Shown here: one piece after another, positions 18,988-29,800 of the stretch
Layout: each line of letters opens with the position of its first letter
Position numbering within the stretch: position 1 is the stretch's first letter
Assembly (NCBI GenBank): GCA_964415195.1
Contig: CAYPYD010000001.1
Span: 1-64,000 of the forward strand
Direction of reading: 5' to 3'
Length of the DNA stretch: 64,000 bases
Source: WTXA01 sp964415195
Lineage (GTDB): Bacteria > Bacillota > TC1
Position numbers and translations under genes: made by a program
The notes under the pieces: model-generated
Database searches by the model: none
Seen by the model: the letters and a program-made list of their open reading frames with translations, nothing else
What the model was told of the DNA's origin: nothing

Positions 18988-20451
18988 ATGGAAACTGAAT
19001 TAACTGAATTATTACAAATTAGAAGAGATAAGATCGATGCTCTAAGAGATAAGGGCATCGAGCCTTTTAGTGGTCGTTTTGAGAGAAGTGCCTATTCTAA
19101 TAAAATCAAGGATGACTTTGAAAATTTTGAGGGCAAGTCTGTTGTTATAGCTGGTAGAATTATGGCTCGTAGAGAGCATGGTAAGACTGCTTTTGTTAAT
19201 GTTGCTGATATGCATGGTTCTATACAGGTTTATGTTAGACAAGATAGACTTGGTGAGGAAGCTTTTGATAATTTTATCGCTCTTTATGATATTGGTGATA
19301 TTATTGGTGTCGAGGGTGAGGTTTTTAAGACTCAAAAGGGTGAGATTTCTATAAAGAGTACTTCTATTTCTATGTTGACTAAGGGTTTGTTGCCTTTGCC
19401 TGAGAAGTATCATGGCTTGAAGGATGTTGAGTTAAGGTATAGACAGAGGTATGTTGATTTAATTATGAATCCTGAGGTTAAGGATACTTTTATAACTAGG
19501 AGCAGGATTATTAAGGAAATGAGGAATTTTCTTGATAATCAAGATTTTCTTGAAGTGGAGACTCCTGTTTTGCATCCTTTAGCTGGTGGAGCATCTGCTA
19601 GACCGTTTATAACTCATCATAATACTTTGGATATGACTCTTTATATGCGTATTGCCTTGGAGCTTCATTTGAAGCGTCTATTGGTTGGTGGTATTGAGAG
19701 GGTTTATGAGATTGGTAGAGTGTTTAGAAATGAGGGGATGTCTGTTAGGCATAATCCTGAGTTTACTTTATTAGAATTGTATCAGGCTTATGGTGATTTG
19801 TCTGATATGATGAGTATTGCAGAGAATATGATAGGTGAGGTTGCTACTAAGGTTCTTGGTACAACTAAGGTTACTTATCAGGAGACTGAGATTGATTTTA
19901 AGCCGCCTTGGAATAGGATTTCTATGGTTGAGGCTGTTAATAAGTATTCTGGTGTTGATTTTTCTACCATTAAAGATGATGTTGAGGCTAGGAAGGCTTG
20001 TGAAGGTAAGGTTGCTACTCCTGCTAATATTAGTAAGGGTGAATTGTTGAATGAGATGTTTGAGGCTTTTGTTGAGGAGCATTTGATTCAGCCGACTTTT
20101 GTTTATGATTATCCTATAGAGATTTCTCCTCTTGCTAAGAGGAAAGAGGATGATGATATGTTTACTTATCGTTATGAGGCTTTTGTTTTTGGTAGAGAGT
20201 TGATTAATGCTTTTAGTGAGTTGAATGATCCTATTGACCAAAAGGAGAGGTTCTTGAAACAAGTGGAGCGTAAGGAGTCTGGTGATGATGAGGCTCAGCC
20301 TTATGATGAGGATTTCATTACGGCTTTGGAGTATGGTATGCCTCCTGCTGGTGGTCTTGGTATTGGTATTGATAGGTTGGTTATGTTTTTAACTGATTCT
20401 CCATCAATTAGGGATGTTATTTTGTATCCTACCATGAGAGACAAGAAGTAG
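18988..20451 (+). CDS. lysS: Lysyl-tRNA synthetase, class II
   Basis: 487 aa. N-terminal OB-fold anticodon-binding domain (about 45-145) and class II catalytic core with motif 2 (FRNEGMSVRHNPEFT) and motif 3 (GLGIGIDRLVM). SD AGGGAG. The coding strand is extremely T and G rich at silent sites (a counted 60-base line at 19921 has T26, A15, G13, C6), in contrast with dnaX two kilobases later. Confidence 0.97.
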   Translation: METELTELLQIRRDKIDALRDKGIEPFSGRFERSAYSNKIKDDFENFEGKSVVIAGRIMARREHGKTAFVNVADMHGSIQVYVRQDRLGEEAFDNFIALYDIGDIIGVEGEVFKTQKGEISIKSTSISMLTKGLLPLPEKYHGLKDVELRYRQRYVDLIMNPEVKDTFITRSRIIKEMRNFLDNQDFLEVETPVLHPLAGGASARPFITHHNTLDMTLYMRIALELHLKRLLVGGIERVYEIGRVFRNEGMSVRHNPEFTLLELYQAYGDLSDMMSIAENMIGEVATKVLGTTKVTYQETEIDFKPPWNRISMVEAVNKYSGVDFSTIKDDVEARKACEGKVATPANISKGELLNEMFEAFVEEHLIQPTFVYDYPIEISPLAKRKEDDDMFTYRYEAFVFGRELINAFSELNDPIDQKERFLKQVERKESGDDEAQPYDEDFITALEYGMPPAGGLGIGIDRLVMFLTDSPSIRDVILYPTMRDKK

Positions 20452-20510
20452 AATAATATTATATTTATAAATTAAGAATAAGTTGAGAATGTTTTTTGGG
20501 AACTTTGAGA

Positions 20511-20541
20511 AATGAGGGGAATAAGACTCCTCATTTTTTTA
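20511..20541 (+). terminator. Terminator after lysS
   Basis: Stem AATGAGG / CCTCATT with an 11-base loop and a seven-T tail. Confidence 0.75.
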
Positions 20542-20577
20542 TATATTATTTTGGTTAATTGATTATATGGAGAATTT

Positions 20578-21231
20578 ATGATGGATAAGAAGCTGGTTTT
20601 TAGGTATCTGATTTTTGTGGTTGGTCTTTTTCTTTCGGGTATTGGTGTAGCAGTAACAATTATGGCAGGTATCGGTTCAACGCCGATGTCTATAGTTCCT
20701 TTGGTGTTATCTTCTGTAATTCCTTTGACCTTCGGGCAGATGAATTTTATTTGGAGTTTAACTTTTGTTTTTGGACAGATGATTCTTCTTGGTAAGGAGT
20801 TTTCAAGGAAACAGTATCTTCAGTTTATAGTTTGTCCACTTTTTGGTTTTTTTATTGATTTTGGTATGTTTATCTTTAGGAATATCGCTCTTTCTTCTTA
20901 TCTTGAGCAGGTTTTATTTTTGATGTTTGGTATTATTATTTTGGCTTTAGGCATCTACATGCAGGTTATGGCCAGGGTTATCATTAATCCAGGAGAGGGT
21001 ATTGTTAAGGCGATTGCCTATAGGGCCAGGATAAAGTTTGGAAATGCCAAGATTTATTTTGATATTGGGGTTTTAGTGCTGGGTATTGTTCTTTCATTGG
21101 GACTTCTGGGTAAGGTCATTGGTGTCGGTGAGGGTACTTTGATTATTGCTTTAGCTACTGGCTCTATTGTTAAGGTGTTTAAGTGGTTGTTTGAGCATTT
21201 TGATGTGGAGAGGTTGTATGAATTTGATTAG
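20578..21231 (+). CDS. YczE/YyaS-like integral membrane protein
   Basis: 217 aa with five to six hydrophobic helices (about 7-30, 38-60, 70-97, 107-132, 155-190). The N-terminal pattern (FVVGLFLSGIGVAVTIMAGIGSTP) and NPGEG in the second half match the YczE/YyaS/YitT-type family found in Firmicutes. Its role is unknown. Preceded by GGAG and flanked by terminators on both sides, so likely a single-gene unit. Confidence 0.8.
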   Translation: MMDKKLVFRYLIFVVGLFLSGIGVAVTIMAGIGSTPMSIVPLVLSSVIPLTFGQMNFIWSLTFVFGQMILLGKEFSRKQYLQFIVCPLFGFFIDFGMFIFRNIALSSYLEQVLFLMFGIIILALGIYMQVMARVIINPGEGIVKAIAYRARIKFGNAKIYFDIGVLVLGIVLSLGLLGKVIGVGEGTLIIALATGSIVKVFKWLFEHFDVERLYEFD

Positions 21232-21273
21232 ATTAATTTGATAGTTCAATTATTTATTCTTAATTAGGCATTA

Positions 21274-21316
21274 ATGAGTCTTGTTCAATTTATATTGAGC
21301 AAGACTCATATTTTTA
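21274..21316 (+). terminator. Strong terminator after the YczE-like gene
   Basis: 15-bp stem ATGAGTCTTGTTCAA / TTGAGCAAGACTCAT (one G-T pair), loop TTTATA, then ATATTTTTAT. Confidence 0.85.
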
Positions 21317-21326
21317 TAAATATATA

Positions 21327-21354
21327 TTGCTAAATAATTTATAGTTGATATAAT
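21327..21354 (+). promoter_or_regulatory. Promoter of the 21.4-kb gene
   Basis: TTGCTA (21327-21332), 16 bases, extended -10 TGATATAAT ending at 21354. Confidence 0.6.
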
Positions 21355-21390
21355 TAAGTAAATTTTAAATGAATTGAAAGGATATATAAT

Positions 21391-22089
21391 ATGAAAAAGT
21401 TCGTATTAATTTTCATCGTTTTATTAACAATTACAGTAATTCTTTTAGTATATAATAATATATCAATTGTAGATAGAAGACAAGTTTCAAAAGATCTAAC
21501 CGTATCGGTTGATAATGAATATCTTGGACCGGTTGATATAAATATGATTCGTGATGAGGACTCGAGGAATGAATATTTCTTTGGTCATGATTTAAATAAA
21601 ATATTTGATTTATCGGAAGAGATTGTACGTGGAAAGGTAGAAAACATTAGTTTTACAAAAGTAGGAGCATTTGCTTTGACCAAGGCTGATATTTTAATTA
21701 CTGAATCATTTAAGGGTAAACTAAAGAAAGGAGACTTGGTTTCAGTTTTGGTATTTGGTGGATATATTAGGTTGCAGGATTATTTAAAAGCTCCATCTGC
21801 GGTATATAATACTTCAGATCTATCCGAGGATGAAATAGGGAATATTGTCTTAAAGCAAACATATAATGGCAGACCTTTTTTAACCTTAGGTGATGATCAG
21901 TTTTTTTGTTTAATTAAAACATCTCCTGATAGATCTTTGCCAAAAGGTTGTTATGAATTAGTATCTGCCAATAGTGAATTATATTTAGATAATGATGGCA
22001 AGTTCGTACAAGAATATTATGATTATGACGAAAAAGGTTTGAATACTTACAGAATTAATGAAATTATTTCAATGATTAAAAATAATTAA
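21391..22089 (+). CDS. Unknown secreted or membrane-anchored protein
   Basis: 232 aa. A Lys-Lys start and a hydrophobic helix (about 4-22) without lipobox indicate an N-terminal anchor or signal peptide. The rest is soluble and mixed alpha/beta, with no family that I recognise. The pattern VRGKVENISF, ILITESFKGKLKKGDLVSVLVFGG is reminiscent of small beta-barrel extracellular proteins, but this is not evidence of homology. SD GAAAGG, own promoter and a downstream terminator at 22186. Confidence 0.7.
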   Translation: MKKFVLIFIVLLTITVILLVYNNISIVDRRQVSKDLTVSVDNEYLGPVDINMIRDEDSRNEYFFGHDLNKIFDLSEEIVRGKVENISFTKVGAFALTKADILITESFKGKLKKGDLVSVLVFGGYIRLQDYLKAPSAVYNTSDLSEDEIGNIVLKQTYNGRPFLTLGDDQFFCLIKTSPDRSLPKGCYELVSANSELYLDNDGKFVQEYYDYDEKGLNTYRINEIISMIKNN

Positions 22090-22185
22090 AACAGATAATT
22101 CATATCTTTTACAGCAAAAAATATTGAAAGAGAAATATACGTATTAAGTAGATAATTAACTAAAAGAATCAACACACGAGTTTCT

Positions 22186-22229
22186 ATAGGGAAAGACGCA
22201 AGACATATTGGCGTCTTTCCCTATTTTTT
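22186..22229 (+). terminator. Terminator before dnaX
   Basis: Stem ATAGGGAAAGACGC / GCGTCTTTCCCTAT, 11-base loop, T run. It ends the preceding unit about 100 bases after its stop; the 95 bases between show no coding sequence and no other clear structure. Confidence 0.85.
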
Positions 22230-22284
22230 CACTCCGATTTGTAGTAAAATGATGTTATGTCATAAATTTATTCAAGGAGGCAAA

Positions 22285-23817
22285 ATGAACTATCTAGCCC
22301 TATATAGAAAACATAGGCCTGTTAATTTTGCAGCCCTTGTAGGACAAGACCACGTAGTAAGAACACTAAAGAACGCCTTGACAAAGAACATGGTATCACA
22401 CGCATACCTACTATCAGGAGTTAGAGGCACAGGAAAAACCAGCACAGCAAAACTACTAGCCAAAGCACTAAATTGTCTAGACCTAGTAGATGGAGAACCA
22501 TGTAACAAATGCATGAACTGCCTAAAAATCAACGAAGGCAACTTCATGGACATAATAGAAATAGACGCAGCCTCCAACAGAGGCATAGATGAAATAAGAG
22601 ATCTAAGAGAAAAAATAAAATTCATGCCAGTAGAAGGTAAAACAAAAGTCTACATCATAGACGAGGTACACATGCTAACAGGAGAAGCCTTCAATGCTCT
22701 CCTTAAAACCCTGGAAGAACCACCAGGACACATAGTATTCATACTAGCCACAACAGAACCCCACAAAATACCACTTACAATACTATCAAGATGCCAAAAA
22801 TTCGACTTCCATAAAATCCCAAGCGACGTGTTAATTGAAAGATTACGCTTCATCGCAGATGATTGTAATGGAAAAATAACTGAAGAAGCACTAACCTTGA
22901 TAGCCAAACTAGCAGGTGGTGGACTTAGAGACGCCATTAGCTTACTAGACCAATGTCTCACTTCCTATGAAAAAGAAGTAACAGTAGAAGACGTAAGCCA
23001 AATAGCAGGAATAGTTGAAGACAAAAAAATAATAGAACTCTTCCAACAAATAGCTGATAAAAATGTAACTGAAATAATGAACCTCTATGAAGAATTAAAA
23101 AGTGGAGGCAAAAGTATCGGACAACTGTTATTCAATATTATTGAAGGACTAAGAAATATCCTAATCATAAAATCAATACAAAAACCAGAACAATTTATAG
23201 TTGCTGGAGAAGAAATGATCAATGACCTGAAAAAAGTCGGCGATAAATTTACTAAAGAAGAAATACTAAATTGGATATACAAGTTAGGTGAGCTTGAATC
23301 AAAAATGAAATATAGCAATCACCCTGATATACTACTTGAAGTAGAACTACTTAAAGGTAGTACTGGCAATCCAGTAACACCAACTATAATAAAAGAGCAG
23401 AAACAAACACCTGCAAAAAAAGAGGTGCCAATTATAGAAACCCCGCCAATGGATGAAGACGTGAAACCTGAAACAGGTGTTAAACTTGATGGTGAAAAAC
23501 TCTGGCATAGACTGATGGTCATTATTGGTGAGAAGAATAAAAGTCTCGAAGCCTACTACAAAGGTTCAGTAGGACATGTTTTCATGGACAATATTCTAAC
23601 AATATATTTTGATGAAAATAAATCGAAATTCCATAAGGACAGAGTAGAGCTACCTGAAAACATAGAATTAGCAGAAACAATCCTAAGGAAACTAGCAGGA
23701 AGAAAAATCAAAATAATCGTAGAATTTACCAATGAAATAGAAGACACAAAAGAAAAAAATTCAGAAGACAAAATAACGGAAATATTTGGAAACAATATTA
23801 AATATATTAACGAATAA
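22285..23817 (+). CDS. dnaX: DNA polymerase III subunits gamma/tau
   Basis: 510 aa. Clamp-loader ATPase with N-terminal YRKHRPVNF, Walker A GTGKTS (Lys51), a four-Cys zinc module (NCLD...CNKCMNC), Walker B VYIIDEVHML and the sensor ATTEPHKIP. Start ATG 22285 follows AAGGAGG; the frame is open further upstream but nothing supports it. The usual followers ybaB-recR are absent; glmU follows. Codon use is sharply A/C rich (a counted line at 22501: A27, T12, C11, G10). Confidence 0.96.
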   Translation: MNYLALYRKHRPVNFAALVGQDHVVRTLKNALTKNMVSHAYLLSGVRGTGKTSTAKLLAKALNCLDLVDGEPCNKCMNCLKINEGNFMDIIEIDAASNRGIDEIRDLREKIKFMPVEGKTKVYIIDEVHMLTGEAFNALLKTLEEPPGHIVFILATTEPHKIPLTILSRCQKFDFHKIPSDVLIERLRFIADDCNGKITEEALTLIAKLAGGGLRDAISLLDQCLTSYEKEVTVEDVSQIAGIVEDKKIIELFQQIADKNVTEIMNLYEELKSGGKSIGQLLFNIIEGLRNILIIKSIQKPEQFIVAGEEMINDLKKVGDKFTKEEILNWIYKLGELESKMKYSNHPDILLEVELLKGSTGNPVTPTIIKEQKQTPAKKEVPIIETPPMDEDVKPETGVKLDGEKLWHRLMVIIGEKNKSLEAYYKGSVGHVFMDNILTIYFDENKSKFHKDRVELPENIELAETILRKLAGRKIKIIVEFTNEIEDTKEKNSEDKITEIFGNNIKYINE

Positions 23818-23829
23818 GGGAGGCTTTAT

Positions 23830-25185
23830 ATGAAAATAGGTGCAATAGTCCTGGCTGCAGGAAAGGGTACAAGAATGAATTCCAAGTATCCAAAAGTTTT
23901 GCATAAAATTTTAAATAAGCCAATATTAGGCTATGTAACAGATGCTGTTAAGGAGCTGACAGATAAAAAACCAATAGTAGTAATTGGGCATGGTGGTGAA
24001 TATATAAAGGAATACTTTGAAGATTCCTATATATACAGAACCCAGGAACAACAACTAGGCACTGGAGATGCTGTTAAAGCAGGAATGAATGCTCTAGAAG
24101 ATGAAGAAGCAGTTATGGTACTATGTGGTGATGCTCCAATGATAACAGCAGAAACCTTAAGAACCATGATAGAACAATATATTGAAGACAAAGCCAAAGC
24201 CATTGTACTATCAGCAGATATAGAAGACAGCAAAGGCTATGGGCGAATAGTTAGAATAAATGATGGACCATTCGAAAGAATCGTTGAAGAAAAAGATGCT
24301 ACGGATAAAGAAAAACTTATCAAAGAAGTAAACTCAGGCACATATATATTTGACAGAGTATTGTTAGAAGAAGCCTTAAATGGATTAACCAACAATAACT
24401 CACAAGGTGAATATTACCTAACAGATGTTTTGGAAATGTTCAAGAAACAAGGACATACAGTTGAAGTCTGCAAGTCGAATGACAACAAAGTTATCTTAGG
24501 AATTAACAACAGAGTACAACTGGAAGAAGCTACACTCTTAATAAAGAGAAGAATTAATGAAAAACACATGATGGCAGGAGTTACTTTTGAGGATTCAGCC
24601 TCGACTTATATAAGCAGTGACGTTATTATTGGCGAAGATGTAGTCATAGGACCAAATGTAAGTATAACAGGGAATACAAAAATTGGTGAAGATGTAGTCA
24701 TAGGACCAAATTCCATAATCAAAGACAGTATTATTGGAAAAGGGACAACAATTATTTCATCAATAATTTTAGATAGCGAACTAGGAGCAAACTGTTTAAT
24801 CGGACCATTTGCCTACTTAAGACCTGACAATGTACTCGGAGATAGGGTGAAAGTTGGCGACTTCGTAGAGCTTAAGAAAACCAAAGTTGGTGATGGATCG
24901 AAAATACCTCATCACAGCTATATCGGAGATTCTCTAGTTGGAGAAAAAGTTAATATCGGAGCAGGAACAATTACCTGCAACTATGATGGAGAAAATAAAT
25001 ATCAAACAATAATAGAAGATGGAGCATTTATAGGTAGCAACTCAAATCTTGTAGCCCCAGTCACTATAGGTAAAGAAGCCTATGTGGGAGCAGGATCAAC
25101 AATTACCAAGGATGTACCAACCAAAGCTTTAGCTGTTGGAAGAAGCAAACAAATAATCAAGGAAAATTGGAAAAAGAAAAAATAG
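23830..25185 (+). CDS. glmU: Bifunctional GlmU (GlcN-1-P acetyltransferase / UDP-GlcNAc pyrophosphorylase)
   Basis: 451 aa. N-terminal uridyltransferase (LAAGKGTRMNSKYPKVLH at 8-25, LCGDAPM) and C-terminal left-handed beta-helix acetyltransferase with hexapeptide repeats and the C-terminal NYDGENKYQT region. Makes UDP-GlcNAc, substrate of MurA at 8.2 kb. Two beta-helix coils are near-identical at the DNA level (24631 and 24685, 54-bp period), suggesting local duplication. Paired with prs, as in Bacillus. Confidence 0.97.
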   Translation: MKIGAIVLAAGKGTRMNSKYPKVLHKILNKPILGYVTDAVKELTDKKPIVVIGHGGEYIKEYFEDSYIYRTQEQQLGTGDAVKAGMNALEDEEAVMVLCGDAPMITAETLRTMIEQYIEDKAKAIVLSADIEDSKGYGRIVRINDGPFERIVEEKDATDKEKLIKEVNSGTYIFDRVLLEEALNGLTNNNSQGEYYLTDVLEMFKKQGHTVEVCKSNDNKVILGINNRVQLEEATLLIKRRINEKHMMAGVTFEDSASTYISSDVIIGEDVVIGPNVSITGNTKIGEDVVIGPNSIIKDSIIGKGTTIISSIILDSELGANCLIGPFAYLRPDNVLGDRVKVGDFVELKKTKVGDGSKIPHHSYIGDSLVGEKVNIGAGTITCNYDGENKYQTIIEDGAFIGSNSNLVAPVTIGKEAYVGAGSTITKDVPTKALAVGRSKQIIKENWKKKK

Positions 25186-25195
25186 GAGGACTATC

Positions 25196-26140
25196 ATGGA
25201 AAGAGACGGCAGTTTAAAAATATTCACAGGTAACGCAAATCCTGAGTTAGCAAAAGAAATAGCTCAAATACTCGGTGTGCCAGTAATAGATTCAGTAGTA
25301 ACCCAATTTAGTGACGGTGAAACACAACTTCAAATAAATGAAAGTGTAAGGGGAGCAGATGTATTCATAATTCAGCCTACCTCACAACCAGTCAATGAAT
25401 ACCTTATGGAGTTGTTAATAATTATAGATGCAGTCAGAAGAGCATCTGCTAGAAGAATAACAGCTGTTATCCCTTATTATGGTTATGCCAGACAAGAACG
25501 AAAATCCAAAGCAAGAGACCCTATCACAGCCAAACTAGTAGCTAACCTAATAGTTGCAGCTGGGGCAAGAAGAGTTGTTTCCATGGACTTGCATGCTAAT
25601 GCTATCCAAGGATTTTTCGATATACCATTCGACCATTTACCTGGAGCCCCAATACTAGCAGAATATTATAAAAAGCTAAATCTAAAGAATATCTGTGTAG
25701 TATCTCCTGATTTAGGTGGAGTTACAAGAGCCAGAGACCTAGCTAATAGAATAGGTGCAGAATTTGCAATTATAGAAAAGAGAAGACCTAAAGCCAATGT
25801 ATCAGAGGTACTGAATGTTCTTGGAGACGTTAATGGAATGGACTGTATCTTAGTAGACGATATGATTGATACTGCAGGAACAATAACCAAAGGTGCAGAA
25901 CTACTTAAGAAATTTGGAGCCAAGACTGTCAGAGCCTGTTGTACACATGCTGTACTATCAGGACCTGCTATCGAAAGAATCCAAAATTCTTCACTAACTG
26001 AAGTTGTTGTAACAAATACTATAAGACTACCAGAAGAGAAGAAAATTGATAAAATTAAGATCCTTTCAGTAGCACAATTCCTTTCAAAGGCTATCTTAAA
26101 TATCCACGCCGATGAAAGTGTCAGCAGACTTATTAAATAA
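25196..26140 (+). CDS. prs: Ribose-phosphate pyrophosphokinase
   Basis: 314 aa. Makes PRPP from ribose 5-phosphate (see rpiB) and ATP for purines, pyrimidines and His. Motifs: FSDGE, the flexible ATP loop YYGYARQERKSKAR, the metal-binding DLHANAIQGFF and the PRPP loop VDDMIDTAGTI. SD TAGGAGG. Ten bases after glmU, so co-transcribed. Confidence 0.97.
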   Translation: MERDGSLKIFTGNANPELAKEIAQILGVPVIDSVVTQFSDGETQLQINESVRGADVFIIQPTSQPVNEYLMELLIIIDAVRRASARRITAVIPYYGYARQERKSKARDPITAKLVANLIVAAGARRVVSMDLHANAIQGFFDIPFDHLPGAPILAEYYKKLNLKNICVVSPDLGGVTRARDLANRIGAEFAIIEKRRPKANVSEVLNVLGDVNGMDCILVDDMIDTAGTITKGAELLKKFGAKTVRACCTHAVLSGPAIERIQNSSLTEVVVTNTIRLPEEKKIDKIKILSVAQFLSKAILNIHADESVSRLIK

Positions 26141-26178
26141 GAATTAATAAAAAAATATATATGAATCAATCATCAAGG

Positions 26179-26207
26179 ATCCCCATCTTTTCAAGATGAG
26201 GATTTTT
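26179..26207 (+). terminator. Terminator after prs
   Basis: Stem ATCCCCATCTT / AAGATGAGGAT with one C-A mismatch, loop TTC, T run. Confidence 0.75.
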
Positions 26208-26229
26208 GAGCTATCAAAAAGGAGTAAGC

Positions 26230-26835
26230 ATGAAATTAATTGTAGGCCTAGGCAACATAGGCAAGGAATACCAGGCAACTAGACACAATATTGGATTTAT
26301 GTTTCTAGAGCATTTAAAAGAAGACTGGAATCTTGACTTTAAAGAAGAAAAAGCCTTTAAAGGCTATGTTGCTAGTAAAATAATAGATGGAACAAAAACC
26401 TACTTCTTAATGCCGACAACATATATGAACCTAAGCGGTGAAGCAGTACAAGCATTAAGTAGCTACTATAAGATAGAAGTAGAAGATATTTTAGTAATAT
26501 ATGATGACATGGACCTACCAGTAGGAGAAAGCAGATACAAGAAAAAAGGATCCTCAGGTGGACAAAATGGTATGGGAGACATAATTCAGAAACTAGGAAC
26601 AGATAAAATCAGCAGACTTAAAATTGGTATTGGCAAAGGCAAAGGACACTTGCGTGGTAAAGATTATGTCTTAAGTAGATTTGATACTGAGGAAGAAGTA
26701 TTGGTTAAGGAAGAAATAAAAAAACATGAAGAGGGCATTCGTATTTTCATCAAATCAGGGATAGAAAAAACCATGAATGAAATGAACAGGAAAAAAGATG
26801 AACAAAAAGAACAAGATAATCAAGGAAATAATTGA
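26230..26835 (+). CDS. pth: Peptidyl-tRNA hydrolase
   Basis: 201 aa. Releases tRNA from prematurely dropped peptidyl-tRNA. Motifs: GLGNIGKEY, catalytic His19 in TRHNIGF, TYMNLSGE and DDMDLP. ATG 26230 is chosen because AAAGGAG precedes it; the longer in-frame start would lie in the terminator. The last 38 bases overlap mfd. pth-mfd is the usual Firmicutes pair. Confidence 0.96.
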   Translation: MKLIVGLGNIGKEYQATRHNIGFMFLEHLKEDWNLDFKEEKAFKGYVASKIIDGTKTYFLMPTTYMNLSGEAVQALSSYYKIEVEDILVIYDDMDLPVGESRYKKKGSSGGQNGMGDIIQKLGTDKISRLKIGIGKGKGHLRGKDYVLSRFDTEEEVLVKEEIKKHEEGIRIFIKSGIEKTMNEMNRKKDEQKEQDNQGNN

Positions 26836-29800
26836 AAAAGGTAATATCTACAAGGATATCGAAAAAGGATTAAAACGGGGAGACAAAAGCATTGGAGTAA
26901 CTGGTCTTGCCGTTGGTGATGAAGTCTTTTTCTATCAAGGATTACAAAAGATTCTTGATAAACCACTATTTATAATAAAAGAACAACAAGAGGCCGAAAG
27001 CCTCTTTTTTCTAATGAAAGAATGGCTTGGAGACAAAGTACAATTACTACCTAAAAGAAATATTCTTCCCTACAGAACCATACTAAAGGGAAGAGAACTA
27101 AAGAATAATAGAATTAAAATACTAAAGGACCTATTAGAAGGAAATATAGATATTCTCATTTTAAGTGAGGAATCACTAATTGAAAAATATATACCTGTAG
27201 CAGAATTCAAGAAAGACATACTAACACTTAAAAAAGACATGACAATTGACAGAAGTAAATTAATTGAGAGTTTGGTAAGACTTGGTTTTCAAAAAGAACC
27301 TGTTCTTGAAATAAAGGGTCAATTTACAGTTAGAGGAGATATTGTAGATATATTCCCGGTAACTGAAGAAAATCCTGTAAGACTTGACTTCTTTGATGAT
27401 CAACTAGAAAAAATAAAGGAATTTGATATTGAAAATCAAAGAACTATAAGAGAAATTGAAGTAATTAAGTTATACCCTACATCCGATCTTTTACCTCCGG
27501 AAAACTTATCTGAAGTTGTTGGAAAACTCTTGCCAGAGGCTTCTGATATTATTCGTGATGAGTTAGCATTAATGAAAGATGGATTATTCCAGGAGGAAAA
27601 TGAAAGATTTTTTCCTGTATTTTATGATGAATTAACTACCATCTTGTCCTATTTTAAGGAGAAACCCCAAATTATATTTAATAACTATAGTGACCTAAAA
27701 GTAAGAGGTGATATTTACTATTCCTCATTGTTAGAGGACTATACTATAGGAGAAAAGGATGGTTTAATACATCCAATCCAAAAACAGGGCTATATCAATA
27801 TGGATCCTCTAGATTTATTTGTCGGAGAAAAATTGATTCATACCACCCTTTTTGATAGTTTTGAGTCAAGTTACATAAGCAACTACCATTATGAAAAGAA
27901 ACAAATTATTTCTTTCCAAAGTGATTTGGATAAGTTTGTGGCAGAAGTCCTTAAACTATTATCTGAGAACGTAAATATATACTTGTTTTCTAGTAGTAAG
28001 GAAAAATCTAAGAGTCTAGAGGGTTTCTTTGAGGAAAGAAATCTTGTTGATAGTCGAATAAACTTTTTAGAAGGCTATTTGGATGAAAGCTTTGTATTGT
28101 ATGAGCAAAGAATAGCACTTATTGGTGAAAAAACTATTTTTGGACATAGTAAAAAAACTGGAGACAAGAAACGTAGGAAGAAATTAAATCCTTTCATAGA
28201 TATAAAAGAAGGGGACTATGTTGTTCATGATGAATATGGTATTGCCCATTACAAGGGAATTGAACAGAAAGAAATATTAGGTATTGTCAAAGACTATCTA
28301 GTATTACAATTCCATGGTACAGGTAGATTATTCCTACCTGTTGAAAAAATGGATGTTATAGAAAAATATATTGGTGCAGAGGGACACAAACCTAGGTTAT
28401 CCAACCTTAGTAACAATGAGTGGAGAAAAACCAAAGAAAAAGTAAGAATCTCTGTTAGTGACATCGCTAAAGATCTACTTCAACTATATAGTCAAAGAAA
28501 ACAAGCCAAAGGATTTGCTTTTTCAAAGGATGTTGAAGAACATAGAGACTTTGCCGATAGATTTCCCTACATTGAAACTGTAGACCAGGAAAAAGCTATA
28601 GAGGATGTAAGAAAAGATATGGAAAGAACAATGCCAATGGACAGAGTAATCATAGGTGATGTTGGCTATGGCAAGACGGAAGTTGCTCTAAGAGCTGCTT
28701 TTAAGGCTGTAATGGATGGTAAACAGGTGGCCCTTTTATCACCTACAACTGTTCTTTCACAACAGCACTATAGGACCTTTATGGAAAGATTCAAGGATCT
28801 TCCGTTTAATATTGGTATAATGAATAGATTTGTCCATAAAAAACAACAAACAATGGTTTTAGAAGGATTAGCTGATGGTCAAATAGATATTCTTATAGGT
28901 ACTCATAGAATTTTATCCAATGATGTTCTTTTTAAGGATCTAGGCTTGTTAGTAATTGATGAGGAACAAAAATTTGGAGTAGTTCATAAGGAAAAAATAA
29001 AGAATTTAAAAAATAATATAGATTGCTTAGTACTTTCTGCAACACCTATTCCAAGAACCTTGCATATGGCCTTAGCTGGTGCGAGGGATTTAAGTGTTAT
29101 AGAGACGGCTCCTAAGGAAAGATATCCTGTTCAGACTTATGTTCTTGAACATGATGATCTTATTGTTCGAAACAGTATACTAAAGGAGTTGAAAAGACAG
29201 GGTCAAATATTTTACGTCTATAATAAAGTTCAAAGTATTGAAGCTAAGAAAAGAAAACTAGAAGAGTTAGTGCCAGAAGCAACAATTGGAATTGCCCATG
29301 GTCAAATGAATGAAAAGACTCTGGAATCCAGGATGATGGGTTTCATGGAAGGTCATATTGATATTTTGTTATGTACAACCTTAATAGAAAATGGTTTAAA
29401 TATAAGGAATGCCAATACACTTATTGTTGATGAGGCTGATAATCTTGGTCTAGCACAAATTTATCAACTTAAAGGTAGGGTTGGTAGAAGTAATCGGGTT
29501 GCTTATGCCTATTTCATGTTTGATAAACATAAAATCTTAAGCGAAACAGCTCAAAGGAGACTTAAGGCTGTGAGGGAGTTGACTGAACTTGGTTCTGGTT
29601 TCAAGATTGCTATGTTGGATCTTGAAATTAGAGGTGCTGGTAATCTACTTGGTAAGGAACAACATGGGCATATGGTTTCTGTTGGTTTTGACTTGTATTG
29701 CAAGATATTAGAAGATGAGGTTAATAGACTAGCTGATTCACAAGTTGAAGAGGAAGCGGTTGTTGAGCTTGATTTGAATATTGATGGTCATTTACCAAGT

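Noticed and set aside
22090..22185. scRNA (4.5S-like) gene often found before dnaX
   Set aside because: No SRP-RNA core motif (GGAA tetraloop with the conserved internal loop) is present.
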